A stretch of 64,000 bases of DNA from positions 620,001 to 684,000 of the forward strand of contig JAWKNO010000003.1 in the NCBI GenBank assembly GCA_041391665.1, in the 5' to 3' direction. Made by a program: the position numbers and the translations under genes. Below, in pieces: positions 1 through 8,720 of the stretch; within the stretch, counting starts at the first letter, position 1, and every line of letters begins with the position of its first letter. The notes beneath the pieces were generated by a model. It had not been told where the DNA came from. It searched no databases and was given only the letters and a program-made list of their open reading frames with translations. The stretch is from Bacteroidia bacterium. GTDB taxonomy: Bacteria > Bacteroidota > Bacteroidia > J057.

Positions 1-1003
1 CGAGCGGAGAGGCCCATAGATTTTTTTCTTTATCCACATACAGGCTCAAAACACTATTAGAAATAAGTCCTGACTGATCATCTACCTTTTCGAGTATATT
101 TCCGTGTGAGTCAATAATCATAATCCCGCCCCCCAGTGAATTATAAGCAAAAACGCCTTCTTCCAGCAAAACACCTCTCAGGTAGACCTGACTTTCGACA
201 ATAAAACGATTTGCCGGGCTTTCAAAAGGGGTAAAGGAATTTCCATCGTAGAGAAAAAGCCCATTTTCCTGAGTCGCAACCAGTATTTTTTTACCTTCAG
301 GATCGGGATAGGGAAGCATCGACCATATCGTCTCCAGTTTATCGGAAATGGCTTCCACACTGCCACCGGGAATCGTCTTCAGGCTATCTCCGACTAATTT
401 TGTGACCCCGCGCTCTCTGGTAAAAAAGTACAGTTCATCCCTGACACTGGCAGCAAAGGAAAAAGCAAACGGAAATTCCCAAACCGTAATTTTGCCTTTA
501 TCAGGTTTTACGTTGGGTTCTGGTCGCCAGCGAATCAGGCGGGTAAAGGATTGGAAAAACACATCTTCCCCAATGGCAAAAGTTCCCCAAACCTGGGCAA
601 TATCTTGTTTTTCTTTAGGAAGCTGGTTGAGGAGCGAGTGGTATTGGTTGTTACCGACCGAATCAGGCCATAAAAAACCAAAGTCAGACGGCCCGCCGGC
701 ATACACAACACCCGCATCAGACACATCCATCGAAAAAGCGACAAGATTAGGCATGCTGATCGTCTTCCATGTGCTTCCGTCATACTCAACAATTCCGGGA
801 GGCGTACCCGCATAGATAATACCGCTTGGATCCTGAACAATCGAAAAACACTGCGCATCACCGCGATATTCAGTCGTTGCCCAGAATTGCATCAGGTGAG
901 TTCCGGTATTCTTCCACAAAGGGCTCTTCTCAACAGCGGGATTTTGAGAAAACACTTCAAAAATCCAAAAAAGTTGCAAAAGGCAAACCAGCGTTGATTT
1001 CAT
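1..1003 (-). CDS. Reg_prop beta-propeller sensor protein (N-terminal part, runs off the window)
   Basis: The leftward frame is open from an ATG at 1003 to the window edge, giving about 334 residues. A signal peptide of about 19 residues ends at VFSQ. The rest reads as short WD-like blades of the two-component-regulator propeller type: 'IIYAGTPPGIVEYDGSTW' and, near the edge, 'SLYVDKEKNLWASPL', the classic Reg_prop blade ending. In this family the periplasmic propeller is followed by a Y_Y_Y domain, a membrane helix and either a histidine kinase or a DNA-binding output. That part lies outside the window, so the output cannot be named. The gene follows the CHU_C gene by 100 bp on the same strand and may be transcribed separately. 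Confidence 0.75.
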   Translation of the reverse strand, partial: MKSTLVCLLQLFWIFEVFSQNPAVEKSPLWKNTGTHLMQFWATTEYRGDAQCFSIVQDPSGIIYAGTPPGIVEYDGSTWKTISMPNLVAFSMDVSDAGVVYAGGPSDFGFLWPDSVGNNQYHSLLNQLPKEKQDIAQVWGTFAIGEDVFFQSFTRLIRWRPEPNVKPDKGKITVWEFPFAFSFAASVRDELYFFTRERGVTKLVGDSLKTIPGGSVEAISDKLETIWSMLPYPDPEGKKILVATQENGLFLYDGNSFTPFESPANRFIVESQVYLRGVLLEEGVFAYNSLGGGIMIIDSHGNILEKVDDQSGLISNSVLSLYVDKEKNLWASPL

Positions 1004-1103
1004 ATTCAGCAATAGGAGATAAAGGGATTTTGCGACATGGCAAACTTCGATTATCCAATATAGGCTAAATACAGTGAATCAAGCCAGAGGTGGAAAAATT
1101 TTC

Positions 1104-3152
1104 TTACCGCACCACCGTAATTGTGCCTCCACATTCGAAGCTGTGATTGTCTTCCCGCAAAAATGAGGCGGCCCAGGTGTACACGCCCACATCGGCAGGG
1201 CTGCCCTGGATCATGCCGTCCCAGCCTTCATCAGGGTTGTTGAGCAATATATTGCCCCGGTCAAAGATTTTATTTCCCCACCGGTTATAGATCATCAGTC
1301 GCTCCACAATCTTGACGTCGGCGGTTTCTCTGTCGGCGTAAAAGGTAAACTGGTCGTTGATCCCGTCGCCGTTGGGGGAAAATGCAGTGGGTACGTAAAT
1401 ATCCTGATTGCACAATGCCTGGACTTTGACCGTGATCTGCACACTGTCTGTAGCCGCACAGCCGTGCGGGGAATAAGCAGTCGCATAAACAGTCAGGGAA
1501 GTGTCAGGCTCGAGATGGTAATAATACTCGCAACCAGAATTGCACAACCCGTGCCAGACAACGGATTCGAGCGGTTCGTTGGCCATAACAGCGACTTCCA
1601 GCCTTTCGCCTTTATATACCTTGCGGTCTTTGCCGAGGTCTATTTCAAAGGGCTCTGCATCATCGATCGTAAATATTTCTCTCCACTCACAGCCGTGAGT
1701 GTCAGTGACAAGGGCTTCATGTTCTCCCGGACAAAGCCCGCCGTTTTCCTGTGCGGCTGGCTGTCCGTTGATCTGAAAGGTATAAGGCGAATGGCCCCCA
1801 TCGGCCAAAATCATCAGTTCGCCGTTGCAGTCGCCGGCACAGTGGGCGTCGCCTGTAGCGAGAAACGCAGATACAGGCTCCGGTTCTTCGAGTACGACTG
1901 TTTCCTGTGTGGTACAGCCTCCCGCATCGCGGACTTCCACCGTGTGGGAACCCGCCCCCAGACCTGTCAGGTTAAGGCCGGAAATCCAGGTGGCGCCAGC
2001 AGGCCTGATTTCGAAGGGAAACCGGCCTTCCTGTACTGTGGCGACGATTTTGCCGTCATTTTTGCCGGTACAGGTAGGGTCCAAACCTGAGAGGTCAGCG
2101 CGGATTTGGGTTGCCACAACCACGGCCCTTGCGGTATCTGCACAACCATTGACATCCACACCGGTAACGGTATAGGCTACGGAGTCGCCGGGAGCGACGG
2201 TAGCATTGGGGCCGGAGGCAGACAAAAGCCCTTGTGCGCTCATGTCCCATGCGTAAAAAGTTGCGCCGCTGGCTTTGAGCTGGATCGAATTGCCTTTGCA
2301 AACGTAGGCTTTGGCAGGGTTTAACGTAACGACAGGGCCGTTGACGGAGACGAAAACCGAATCGGTTGCCACACACCCCGGGCGGTAAAAACCGTTGACT
2401 ACATACCAGCCTTCGGCTGCATGGGTAGCGCCGGCGATGACCGGCGACCGCTGTGTAGAGGTAAAGCCGTTGGGCCCTGTCCACTGATACCCGAGCGCGG
2501 GTAATTCTGTAGTCAGCCGGAGGCTGTCTCCTGCGCAGATATTCTGACTCAAAGCAGTAATACAGCAGGTGGGAGAACAGTCCCACAAAGCATTGAGCGT
2601 GGAGTAGATGCCAGGCTGAAACTCGATCACAAACAGTACCCCGACAGAGCCCGGCGGAATGGTCAGATGAAGCCTGGCACTTTCTGCGACAGAACCCGGA
2701 AGTTTGAAATCTGCCGGCAGGACATTTCGCCGGACAATAGAATCCTGAAGGGGAAGCCCGCGGCCATATACTTCAAGAAAGCCGGGCACACAGTGCCCGG
2801 GGTCGAGCATCGTCGAAAGGGGATAACTGGCTGAATCGTTGAAATAGTTACCCGTACTGAAACAGTTACCGCCAAACCAGGGCATACTTCCTGCCGGGGT
2901 GAGATTCCCGAATATGTCCACATAAAACATGGTGGCACCATCGGGGACGCTGGCAGTAGTAAAGTCAAACCGAAGGGAAGAAGCGCAGTTTCCTGTCCAG
3001 ATAAATAGAGAATCGGTGGTAGAACCACCCAGGGCTGGGTTGTAAACAGCGAAGAGCGTATCGCCGCAAAAAAGGGTATCAGGAGCAAAGGCCAGGGAAA
3101 AAAGGGGCATATTCAGCCCCGCTGCAAGCAGCAACAGAAGTAGGGGTTTCAT
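1104..3152 (-). CDS. Secreted protein with SprB-like repeats and T9SS type B (CHU_C) sorting domain
   Basis: 682 residues. The N-terminal signal peptide (MKPLLLLLLAAG...) sends it to the periplasm. The middle is a string of Ig/PKD-like segments rich in paired cysteines, followed by two SprB-like repeats at about 350-500 ('GKNDGKIVATVQEGRFPFEI' and the similar 'CNGELMILADGGHSPYTFQI'). The last 100 residues are a gliding-motility C-terminal (CHU_C) domain with 'VPTAFSPNGDGINDQF' and 'IYNRWGNKIFDR'. In Bacteroidota this domain directs export across the outer membrane by the type IX system and surface attachment. It is the last gene of a tight leftward run starting at 7428. It is probably an adhesin or surface structural protein; the ligand is unknown. 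Confidence 0.85.
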   Translation of the reverse strand: MKPLLLLLLAAGLNMPLFSLAFAPDTLFCGDTLFAVYNPALGGSTTDSLFIWTGNCASSLRFDFTTASVPDGATMFYVDIFGNLTPAGSMPWFGGNCFSTGNYFNDSASYPLSTMLDPGHCVPGFLEVYGRGLPLQDSIVRRNVLPADFKLPGSVAESARLHLTIPPGSVGVLFVIEFQPGIYSTLNALWDCSPTCCITALSQNICAGDSLRLTTELPALGYQWTGPNGFTSTQRSPVIAGATHAAEGWYVVNGFYRPGCVATDSVFVSVNGPVVTLNPAKAYVCKGNSIQLKASGATFYAWDMSAQGLLSASGPNATVAPGDSVAYTVTGVDVNGCADTARAVVVATQIRADLSGLDPTCTGKNDGKIVATVQEGRFPFEIRPAGATWISGLNLTGLGAGSHTVEVRDAGGCTTQETVVLEEPEPVSAFLATGDAHCAGDCNGELMILADGGHSPYTFQINGQPAAQENGGLCPGEHEALVTDTHGCEWREIFTIDDAEPFEIDLGKDRKVYKGERLEVAVMANEPLESVVWHGLCNSGCEYYYHLEPDTSLTVYATAYSPHGCAATDSVQITVKVQALCNQDIYVPTAFSPNGDGINDQFTFYADRETADVKIVERLMIYNRWGNKIFDRGNILLNNPDEGWDGMIQGSPADVGVYTWAASFLREDNHSFECGGTITVVR

Positions 3153-3187
3153 TTTTTCAGGGGTATGGGAGTGAGAGAAAAAGGAAA

Positions 3188-4513
3188 TTACTCTTCGTTG
3201 AGGGCGAGTTTCGGGCGGGCAGAAGGTTTTTTCATCAGCCAGACATCTTCCTTAAACTGAATCAGGCTGGAACCATAGAAATAGTACGGAGCAATGACGG
3301 TATGCGGCAGACCTTGTTTCCCTTTGGGAAAGTTTCCCTCTGCGAAGTCCCGCATCCCATGCTGACAGCCGCCGGCACCATGGCCATAGACATATCGCTG
3401 CCACTCGGGATCGACATTACAGCAGGACTGGGAGTTGCTGCCTGTCTGAAAACAATTGGGGTGTTTGCTACACTCAACCGCGATCAGATAGGGAACCCAT
3501 GTACCGCCTACTTTGCAGCCACTCCACTTGGCCAGCCGGCCAGATTGGGTGAAGTCGCCATTACATTGGGCACTGTACACAGCCATGAGTGGATACCCTT
3601 CTCCTCCCGGGGCGTCAGGGTGAGTCAGGATCATACCACTTGTTTCCCGACTTGCGGTCAGGGTACGATCGCTGACCCAGGTGCGAAAAGCCATCTGAAG
3701 GTTCTGCGGCATACGAAACATGAGGCCCTTGTAAAGCGCATACGTTCTGGCCCAGATGGCTTGCGTTTTGAGCGCTTCAGGGTGATCGGTAAATTCTCCG
3801 ACCTCTCCTTCCGTTACCCCTGCCATAGCTGCATCCATGGGAATAATGATGGTTTCCCAGGTGTCCCATTTTTTCAGGCTAAAATTTTCCGGAATGGTAT
3901 TGTAGCCGCGAATGGGTTGGTAAAACCGCGCATAATTTCCTTCGGGAAAAACTTCGGTAACGGAGGGAAGCAGATCCAGACTATTTACAGGAAAAACTTT
4001 TCGCAAACTCTTCACGCTATGTGTAAAAATATAAGGGTCGCGCGGCACAATCATTCGGGGAGCTTTGGGGCTGCCCGCGATATCGGAGGGTTTTCCGGAA
4101 GGGCGAAGGGGCATCATTCCCAGAGAATTTCCCCCTTTGCCCACATGTACATACATTTCGTGCATCACCTCATAACCCGGATGAGAAACACGCAACCATA
4201 CATACGTGGGAAGTCCGGTCGTATCTGCATTCAGCATGATTTCAAAGACCCCCTCTTCATCGGTCTGAACGACGCGATCCGCAGAGTCGCAATTAATTCC
4301 CCCGATAAACAGCCCCTCTTTCAGCATCATGACTTCCTGGAAGCAGAGCTCAATTCTGGCACCGGGGATGGGGTTACCGTCGATTTGACTGACGATCTCT
4401 CCCACCACCACGGCATTACCAAAATTGTCGGGAAAATTCTCTTTACAAGAGAAAAAAACAAACAGTGCAAGAAAACTACAAGAGATAAAGGCCAGGGATA
4501 TAGTTCTTTTCAT
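3188..4513 (-). CDS. Lipoprotein with carboxypeptidase-regulatory-like and SpoIID/LytB-like domains
   Basis: 441 residues. The lipoprotein signal has its lipobox at FFSC (Cys23). Residues about 36-135 look like a carboxypeptidase-regulatory (transthyretin-like) beta-sandwich ('GEIVSQIDGNPIPGARI'). Residues about 225-420 carry SpoIID hallmarks: 'PEALKTQAIWARTYALYKG' (SpoIID: EALKAQAVAARTYA), an upstream acidic 'GVTEGEV' where SpoIID has its catalytic Glu (E237 fits best), and 'GHGAGGCQHGMRDFAEGNF' matching the GHGVGMSQWGA region. The known SpoIID is a lytic transglycosylase acting on glycan strands lacking stem peptides. Unlike the canonical family, this one has about ten cysteines, suggesting disulfides. 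It sits 13 bp after the barrel-like gene at 4527 and 35 bp before the CHU_C gene. Enzymatic activity is inferred. Confidence 0.65.
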   Translation of the reverse strand: MKRTISLAFISCSFLALFVFFSCKENFPDNFGNAVVVGEIVSQIDGNPIPGARIELCFQEVMMLKEGLFIGGINCDSADRVVQTDEEGVFEIMLNADTTGLPTYVWLRVSHPGYEVMHEMYVHVGKGGNSLGMMPLRPSGKPSDIAGSPKAPRMIVPRDPYIFTHSVKSLRKVFPVNSLDLLPSVTEVFPEGNYARFYQPIRGYNTIPENFSLKKWDTWETIIIPMDAAMAGVTEGEVGEFTDHPEALKTQAIWARTYALYKGLMFRMPQNLQMAFRTWVSDRTLTASRETSGMILTHPDAPGGEGYPLMAVYSAQCNGDFTQSGRLAKWSGCKVGGTWVPYLIAVECSKHPNCFQTGSNSQSCCNVDPEWQRYVYGHGAGGCQHGMRDFAEGNFPKGKQGLPHTVIAPYYFYGSSLIQFKEDVWLMKKPSARPKLALNEE

Positions 4514-4526
4514 AATACAGAAGCTT

Positions 4527-5255
4527 TTAGAAAATAGTCATCCGGATCGCCGCACCCATAAACCAGTCTGTATCGGGGCGTACTTTCTTGGGTAATCCGG
4601 TAGGGGTAAGAAATGGACCTTCGGGGTTTTCATTTCCAAGCATCCATACTTTGGCTCCTCCGCGAAGGGCGATACCAAAACGCTTCTGGTCGCTGGTCCA
4701 AAGTGTAGGCTGCCAGCGAGCCATCAGCGCGATATTGTTGGTGCTGCGGACATATTCCTCAAACCCTCCGTCGTAGCTAAACTGAGCATACACTCCCCCG
4801 TCGCTAAAGTCGAGAAACAACTTCTGTGTTTCACCGAGGTAAAATCGGCCGGCAAACTTTGAGAACTGAAGGGGGTTGATACCGATCATTGTGCTGAAGT
4901 TGCGGTTGACATATCGACCCTGTGCATTTTCGCCGTCGAGCTTGCGCATCGAAGGACTGATTTGAATCTCGGCGCGAATGGCAGGAGACCAGATAGCGCC
5001 ACTTACTGCGATGACCGCCCCACGGTTGATATAATTTTCAGAAATCAAAGAATCTTTGAGGCTGTTGATGGCAAAGACCGTATTGGGCTGCTGTTCAATA
5101 AGCTGGGGACAAAGTCCGCAGTTGATCTGGAGGCTCGAAGCTGTGTAGCCAAGTTTCCAGATGTCGGCACCAAATCTAACCTGAATGTCGGTGATCTGAG
5201 CGGTCGCGTGGAAAGCGATTGCCGCAAAAACGATTAGCAAGGATAAATTTTTCAT
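4527..5255 (-). CDS. Secreted protein of unknown function, probably a small outer-membrane barrel
   Basis: 242 residues with a clear signal peptide (MKNLSLLIVFAAIAFHATAQ). The mature part alternates hydrophobic and polar residues in short strands, with many aromatics and glycines, and ends in 'GAAIRMTIF'. A terminal Phe after a strand is typical of outer-membrane beta-barrels. A CGLC motif near residue 47 could form a disulfide. I do not recognise a family. It is 8 bp downstream of the other barrel-like gene and 13 bp upstream of the SpoIID-like gene, so it is almost certainly in the same operon and may act with them in the envelope. Confidence 0.55.
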   Translation of the reverse strand: MKNLSLLIVFAAIAFHATAQITDIQVRFGADIWKLGYTASSLQINCGLCPQLIEQQPNTVFAINSLKDSLISENYINRGAVIAVSGAIWSPAIRAEIQISPSMRKLDGENAQGRYVNRNFSTMIGINPLQFSKFAGRFYLGETQKLFLDFSDGGVYAQFSYDGGFEEYVRSTNNIALMARWQPTLWTSDQKRFGIALRGGAKVWMLGNENPEGPFLTPTGLPKKVRPDTDWFMGAAIRMTIF

Positions 5256-5263
5256 TAGTAGGA

Positions 5264-6331
5264 TTATAATTGGGATTCAATTCCGAAAGAATAAAAAGTT
5301 CTGATGACGCGGGGGCCCTGACCGAGCCATTCTGAAGACTCAAAGCTGATGCCCCTTGCTTTTTCGTAGTGGTAGCAGGCCGAAAAGCGAAGCGATCTGC
5401 CTACATCCACATACACTTTTCCTGAGAGGCCATAACCTGTGAGGGCGGGTGGCCAGAAGTAAGCAGGAAGTTTGGATTCAACACGGGCGATAATGGTTTG
5501 GGCTGCTTCTGTTTTGGCTTTGGCCGGAATCAGTGGAATCGGGTCAAACAGCAATTCCAGGTTTGTAACAGCTTCCGGAGCAATGAGTTCAAGACCAGCC
5601 TGATAACTCATATCCGTACCAAACATATAATAACCTGAAGCATCCACCCCCATCGCTACCTGTCCAAATCTCACCCTTGGCAACCAGGGATCAGGCAGTA
5701 CGCGGCTGAGTTCCATTCCCATTCTTGCTGTAAGTGCGCCTTTGGGCCGGGGGGTAGTTACCTGTTTCAGAATCAACTCTTTCAGATTTTGTTCGTTGAA
5801 AAACTGTTTCACAGGAACCACGTCCCCCACTTCAACCATTGACTCACTAAACATGCCAATGCCTCCTTCTACGTCTATGAAAAAGAGCGGAAGATTAATG
5901 CCTGCTCTGCCAAAAAACTGTCCTTGTTTGCGCAGTGCCCGTTCTTTGGTTGTATTATAGGGCGTCAGGTCAATTTTTTCCCAGGGTACCCAGGGCAAGG
6001 TGGGTTTTAGTTCTGCTTTGACTACATCCAGGCCTGCGTTCAGATCGGGAAGGGTATAGGTCATTGCAGACTTATAAAAACCAGTACCATAATGAACTCT
6101 GGGAGAAACACGGAGTAATTTTTTGCGGTAAGCCTTTCCCCATATTTGTTGATCTGCGACCGTACTTTCCTCTGAGAGAATGGGGGTAATCGGGTCAGGA
6201 TAAACTTCAGGGGTTTCGATAGCGACCGGAGCGGGAGCAGGAGCGGAGATTGTGTAGGTGAGCGGGTTTGCCTGAGGAGAACCTATTGGCAGGACCAGGA
6301 TTGATCCTGCCTCTGGTTCGAATAACCCCAT
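5264..6331 (-). CDS. Unknown barrel-like envelope protein without its own signal peptide
   Basis: I place the start at the ATG at 6331, because the only upstream in-frame option is a TTG at 6343. This gives 355 residues. No signal peptide is visible. A Pro/Ala-rich linker (about 20-55) leads to a body with repeated amphipathic strands and glycine/aromatic content, ending 'TFYSFGIESQL', which looks like an outer-membrane or surface beta-barrel. A barrel without a secretion signal is odd. The preceding gene is a lipoprotein ending 5 bp upstream, and the junction is an A10 run where a -1 slip would join both frames. The protein may therefore be made as the C-terminal half of a lipoprotein. Family not recognised. 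Confidence 0.5.
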   Translation of the reverse strand: MGLFEPEAGSILVLPIGSPQANPLTYTISAPAPAPVAIETPEVYPDPITPILSEESTVADQQIWGKAYRKKLLRVSPRVHYGTGFYKSAMTYTLPDLNAGLDVVKAELKPTLPWVPWEKIDLTPYNTTKERALRKQGQFFGRAGINLPLFFIDVEGGIGMFSESMVEVGDVVPVKQFFNEQNLKELILKQVTTPRPKGALTARMGMELSRVLPDPWLPRVRFGQVAMGVDASGYYMFGTDMSYQAGLELIAPEAVTNLELLFDPIPLIPAKAKTEAAQTIIARVESKLPAYFWPPALTGYGLSGKVYVDVGRSLRFSACYHYEKARGISFESSEWLGQGPRVIRTFYSFGIESQL

Positions 6332-6336
6332 GCTAT

Positions 6337-7428
6337 CTACCAATTTTTTTTTTCACGATTCATCTCATCCACAAAGAGGCGCAGTTTGCTGACCACCTGG
6401 TCGGGTTTCATGCTGGAGACATTGACGTCGGCAAACAGGCCGGAGGCTTCCATATGGCGGTACAGCGGCATAATTGTCTGACTGCGCGCAGGTTCCTCCT
6501 TGGGTGCATGGGTCAGCCATTCGAGGCCCTGCATGACCCAGGCGGGTACTGCAGTAGGAGAATACACTCCCTTTTTGCGGGCGGCTATGGCATTTTCCCA
6601 TTGGATGAGAAGATTTTCGTCCAGTACTACGGACTGATTTCCGGGGATAGAAAGTGCAGTCACTTCGTAGGAAGGTTTGGGTGTGGGTTTGTCCGCGACA
6701 CGTTGTTCCATCAGATGAAGCAGCATGTCGTTGGGATTGTCAAATTTTTCTTTTTCTGAAGTTTTTTCTTCGGGAAAATCACTGACCGGAAGATCGAGCG
6801 GGTCGTCGAGCGTTACGGCCACGTGTTCACCGCGTTTGATGGCGGCCAGGGCTTCTTCGAATCGTGCTTTCCCTTCTTCGCCGTACATCAGCGCTTTGTC
6901 GCCTGAGATGACGACGGTGATCATTTCACCGCGTGAGGTGGACTCAGCAGAAATTGGGACGGATTGAGCACTAGTAGAAGCCGCAGCTTTGGTTGTTGTA
7001 TTGGCTGTGCGCAAAACAGGCGTAGAGACTGCCTGGGTTTGGGTAGATGAAAGGTGGGTGGGTTGTGCAAATGAAGTGGTGAGGGTGTCGGTGTTTGAAT
7101 TGGGTTTGGACCGCTCTCCTTCCGCAGACTGCCGCTGGGTGAATTGGCTCCAAAGATCATCCAGGTTTTTGGGAAGTTTGCTTTGGGAAGGAGACGGTTC
7201 CGTTTGCATAGCAGTATCAACATTAACTTTTATCTCAGGTGCACCGGCAAAAGCCATGAAGCCTTTTGTCTCGGCGGGGGATTCTTCCACAGTAGCAGCG
7301 CTGTGGGGTTTTACGACAGGGGTTGCGGGGCGCTGGGAGGAGGATTGCGCGACCTGACTTGCGGGCGTACAGCCGGCGGCCAGAAGTGTAACCAGAATTG
7401 AGAAGACCAGGGGTAAATTGTATTTCAT
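6337..7428 (-). CDS. Lipoprotein of unknown function, first gene of the leftward envelope operon
   Basis: 363 residues. The signal peptide ends in a lipobox at LAAGC (Cys20). Residues about 20-165 are a low-complexity Ser/Thr/Pro/Gln-rich stretch, probably a disordered periplasmic tether. A more structured, acidic and helical segment fills about 168-363 ('ISGDKALMYGEEGKARFEEA', later 'LYRHMEASGLFADV'). No known domain recognised. It ends at the TAG at 6339-6337, only 5 bp before the next gene's ATG and immediately after an A10 run. It is the promoter-proximal gene of the run down to 1104. Confidence 0.6.
   Translation of the reverse strand: MKYNLPLVFSILVTLLAAGCTPASQVAQSSSQRPATPVVKPHSAATVEESPAETKGFMAFAGAPEIKVNVDTAMQTEPSPSQSKLPKNLDDLWSQFTQRQSAEGERSKPNSNTDTLTTSFAQPTHLSSTQTQAVSTPVLRTANTTTKAAASTSAQSVPISAESTSRGEMITVVISGDKALMYGEEGKARFEEALAAIKRGEHVAVTLDDPLDLPVSDFPEEKTSEKEKFDNPNDMLLHLMEQRVADKPTPKPSYEVTALSIPGNQSVVLDENLLIQWENAIAARKKGVYSPTAVPAWVMQGLEWLTHAPKEEPARSQTIMPLYRHMEASGLFADVNVSSMKPDQVVSKLRLFVDEMNREKKNW
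6344..6353 (-). other. A10 homopolymer at the junction of two genes (possible slippage site)
   Basis: On the minus strand ten A residues lie between the frame of the lipoprotein gene (GAA AAA AAA AAT TGG TAG) and the frame of the next gene, which reads TGA AAA AAA AAA TTG GTA. The downstream frame is closed by the TGA directly before the run and the upstream frame by the TAG directly after it. Only a slip inside the run would join them. A -1 slip would give a single polypeptide of about 720 residues. The geometry is seen directly; its use is inference. Confidence 0.45.
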
Positions 7429-7522
7429 AACCTTTGGAAGTTTGTGATATACCCCTAAGACAAAAGTTTTTTTAGTGTTGCATGGTGGGAATGAAAAAAA
7501 AATTAAAAAAAATTAAAAATGC

Positions 7523-8239
7523 TCAATCTACCAGCGGTGCAGTTTGTGCGGCTGATGTCACCCCGGGCGGAAGTTCCATAATACGCATGTTGCGAAACTG
7601 TATTTCAGCGCCTTCAGCTTCGAGGCAGATATAACCTTTTTTTCTTTCGGAATCCCGAAGGCCATTGACAAACTTTCCATTCACAGACAATTTCACCGTT
7701 CCGTCCACGGCTACTACTACATATTTATTCCATTCGCCTTTTCCCTTGCATCTTTTTTCGATGGATTTACTGCGAATGCCTCTGGGATTGTCAGGGACGG
7801 CCGTCATCCCCATGGTGGGAAACAACTCTCCATGTACATAATCATCGGTTACATTGTGGATGGTCGCATATTCGAGATCCAGCATCTGTACCTCGATGGC
7901 TTTGGTCAGCGGGTCATCTTCAAACTGCGTGCCTTCACTCCAGATAAAAATTCCCGAATTTCCCCCGGCAGTCATATGCCGCCATTCGACTTCGAGGATA
8001 AAATTTTCATACTGCCGGTCTGAGCGCATCACCCCTATAGGCAATCCACTGCAAATCAGCGTGCCTTTTTTTACTTTCCAGGTTTCAGGGGAAGTATTCA
8101 CATCTACCCATCCGTCCAGATTTTTTCCATTAAACAAAGGTCTGAAAACCAGCGTTTCACTTTTCTGGGCATAGACCATAACATTACAGGAAAACAGGAG
8201 GATAAATACGGGCAGACAGATAGTGGCTAATCGTTTCAT
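7523..8239 (-). CDS. DUF1080 (3-keto-disaccharide hydrolase-type) secreted protein
   Basis: 238 residues with a signal peptide (h-region ICLPVFILLFSC, Cys18 possible lipobox, or cleavage at VYAQ). From about residue 32 it is a concanavalin-like DUF1080 domain: 'LFNGKNLDGWVDVNTSPETW', 'FILEVEWR', 'GNSGIFIW' and 'NKYVVVAVDGTVKLSVNGK' are the family's conserved strands. Some members hydrolyse 3-keto-glucosides; others are only binding modules. The gene is monocistronic, divergent from the NTF2-like gene at 8365 and followed by AT-rich DNA. Substrate not predictable. Confidence 0.8.
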   Translation of the reverse strand: MKRLATICLPVFILLFSCNVMVYAQKSETLVFRPLFNGKNLDGWVDVNTSPETWKVKKGTLICSGLPIGVMRSDRQYENFILEVEWRHMTAGGNSGIFIWSEGTQFEDDPLTKAIEVQMLDLEYATIHNVTDDYVHGELFPTMGMTAVPDNPRGIRSKSIEKRCKGKGEWNKYVVVAVDGTVKLSVNGKFVNGLRDSERKKGYICLEAEGAEIQFRNMRIMELPPGVTSAAQTAPLVD

Positions 8240-8364
8240 AGGGTGAGTAGTTTCCGTTTAATGCAAACAATTTACAGTACCGGAGCGGTTTTCCGGAGAT
8301 TATCGGCAGAAATTTTTTTCCCCCCCTGAAATTGACCATATTGTAAAACACTAATACGACAACA

Positions 8365-8694
8365 ATGGCAACAGACAAACTTATGCATCCCGTAGTCAAA
8401 GCAGCCATTGAAGCGATGAACCATAGCGATAGTGAAGCGTGGTTTACCCTTTTTTCTAAAGATGTTTCGCTTACCGATGACGGCACAAGTCAGGAATTTG
8501 TAGAATGGAGCAATACCGAGTTATTCAGCGAAGAAAGAGGGTTTATTCAGTCCATCGAACGAGTCGAAGATAAAGGATTGACCATATATGGCCGCTTTCA
8601 CTCCGCGCAATGGGGCACCTTTCCCACCTTCTGGAAATTTGAAGTCAGAAACGGCAAAATTTCCAGGCTGGATGTAGGGATGGTGGATGATTGA
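8365..8694 (+). CDS. NTF2-like / SnoaL-like small protein
   Basis: 109 residues, cytoplasmic. It has the fold pattern of nuclear-transport-factor-2-like proteins: an N-terminal helix with 'AAIEAMNHSDSEAWFTLFSK' followed by strands, 'FGRFHSAQWGTFPTFWKFEV'-like in the second half (read here as YGRFHSAQWGTF), and a final strand. Such proteins are small isomerases, hydrolases or ligand binders; activity cannot be told. Its last 99 bp (8596-8694) are duplicated at 9241-9339 with only three mismatches, and a toxin-antitoxin pair lies between. The gene is therefore intact while the second copy of its end is a remnant. Confidence 0.7.
   Translation: MATDKLMHPVVKAAIEAMNHSDSEAWFTLFSKDVSLTDDGTSQEFVEWSNTELFSEERGFIQSIERVEDKGLTIYGRFHSAQWGTFPTFWKFEVRNGKISRLDVGMVDD
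8596..8694 (+). repeat. 99-bp direct repeat, copy 1 (3' end of the NTF2-like gene)
   Basis: This stretch, through the stop codon, matches 9241-9339 at 96 of 99 positions by eye (mismatches in the ccgcGcaa/ccgcCcaa, ttccAgg/ttccCgg and gatGAT/gagGAT contexts). The repeat period is 645 bp and the DNA between the copies holds an antitoxin and a toxin gene. Confidence 0.95.
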
Positions 8695-8720
8695 GCGGTT
8701 ATTTTTTTGTATATTGCAGT

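Noticed and set aside
3302..4537. Open frame of 411 codons on the plus strand opposite the SpoIID-like gene
   Set aside because: It has no signal, domain or motif, and the opposite frame has a lipobox and conserved blocks. It is a by-product of codon usage.
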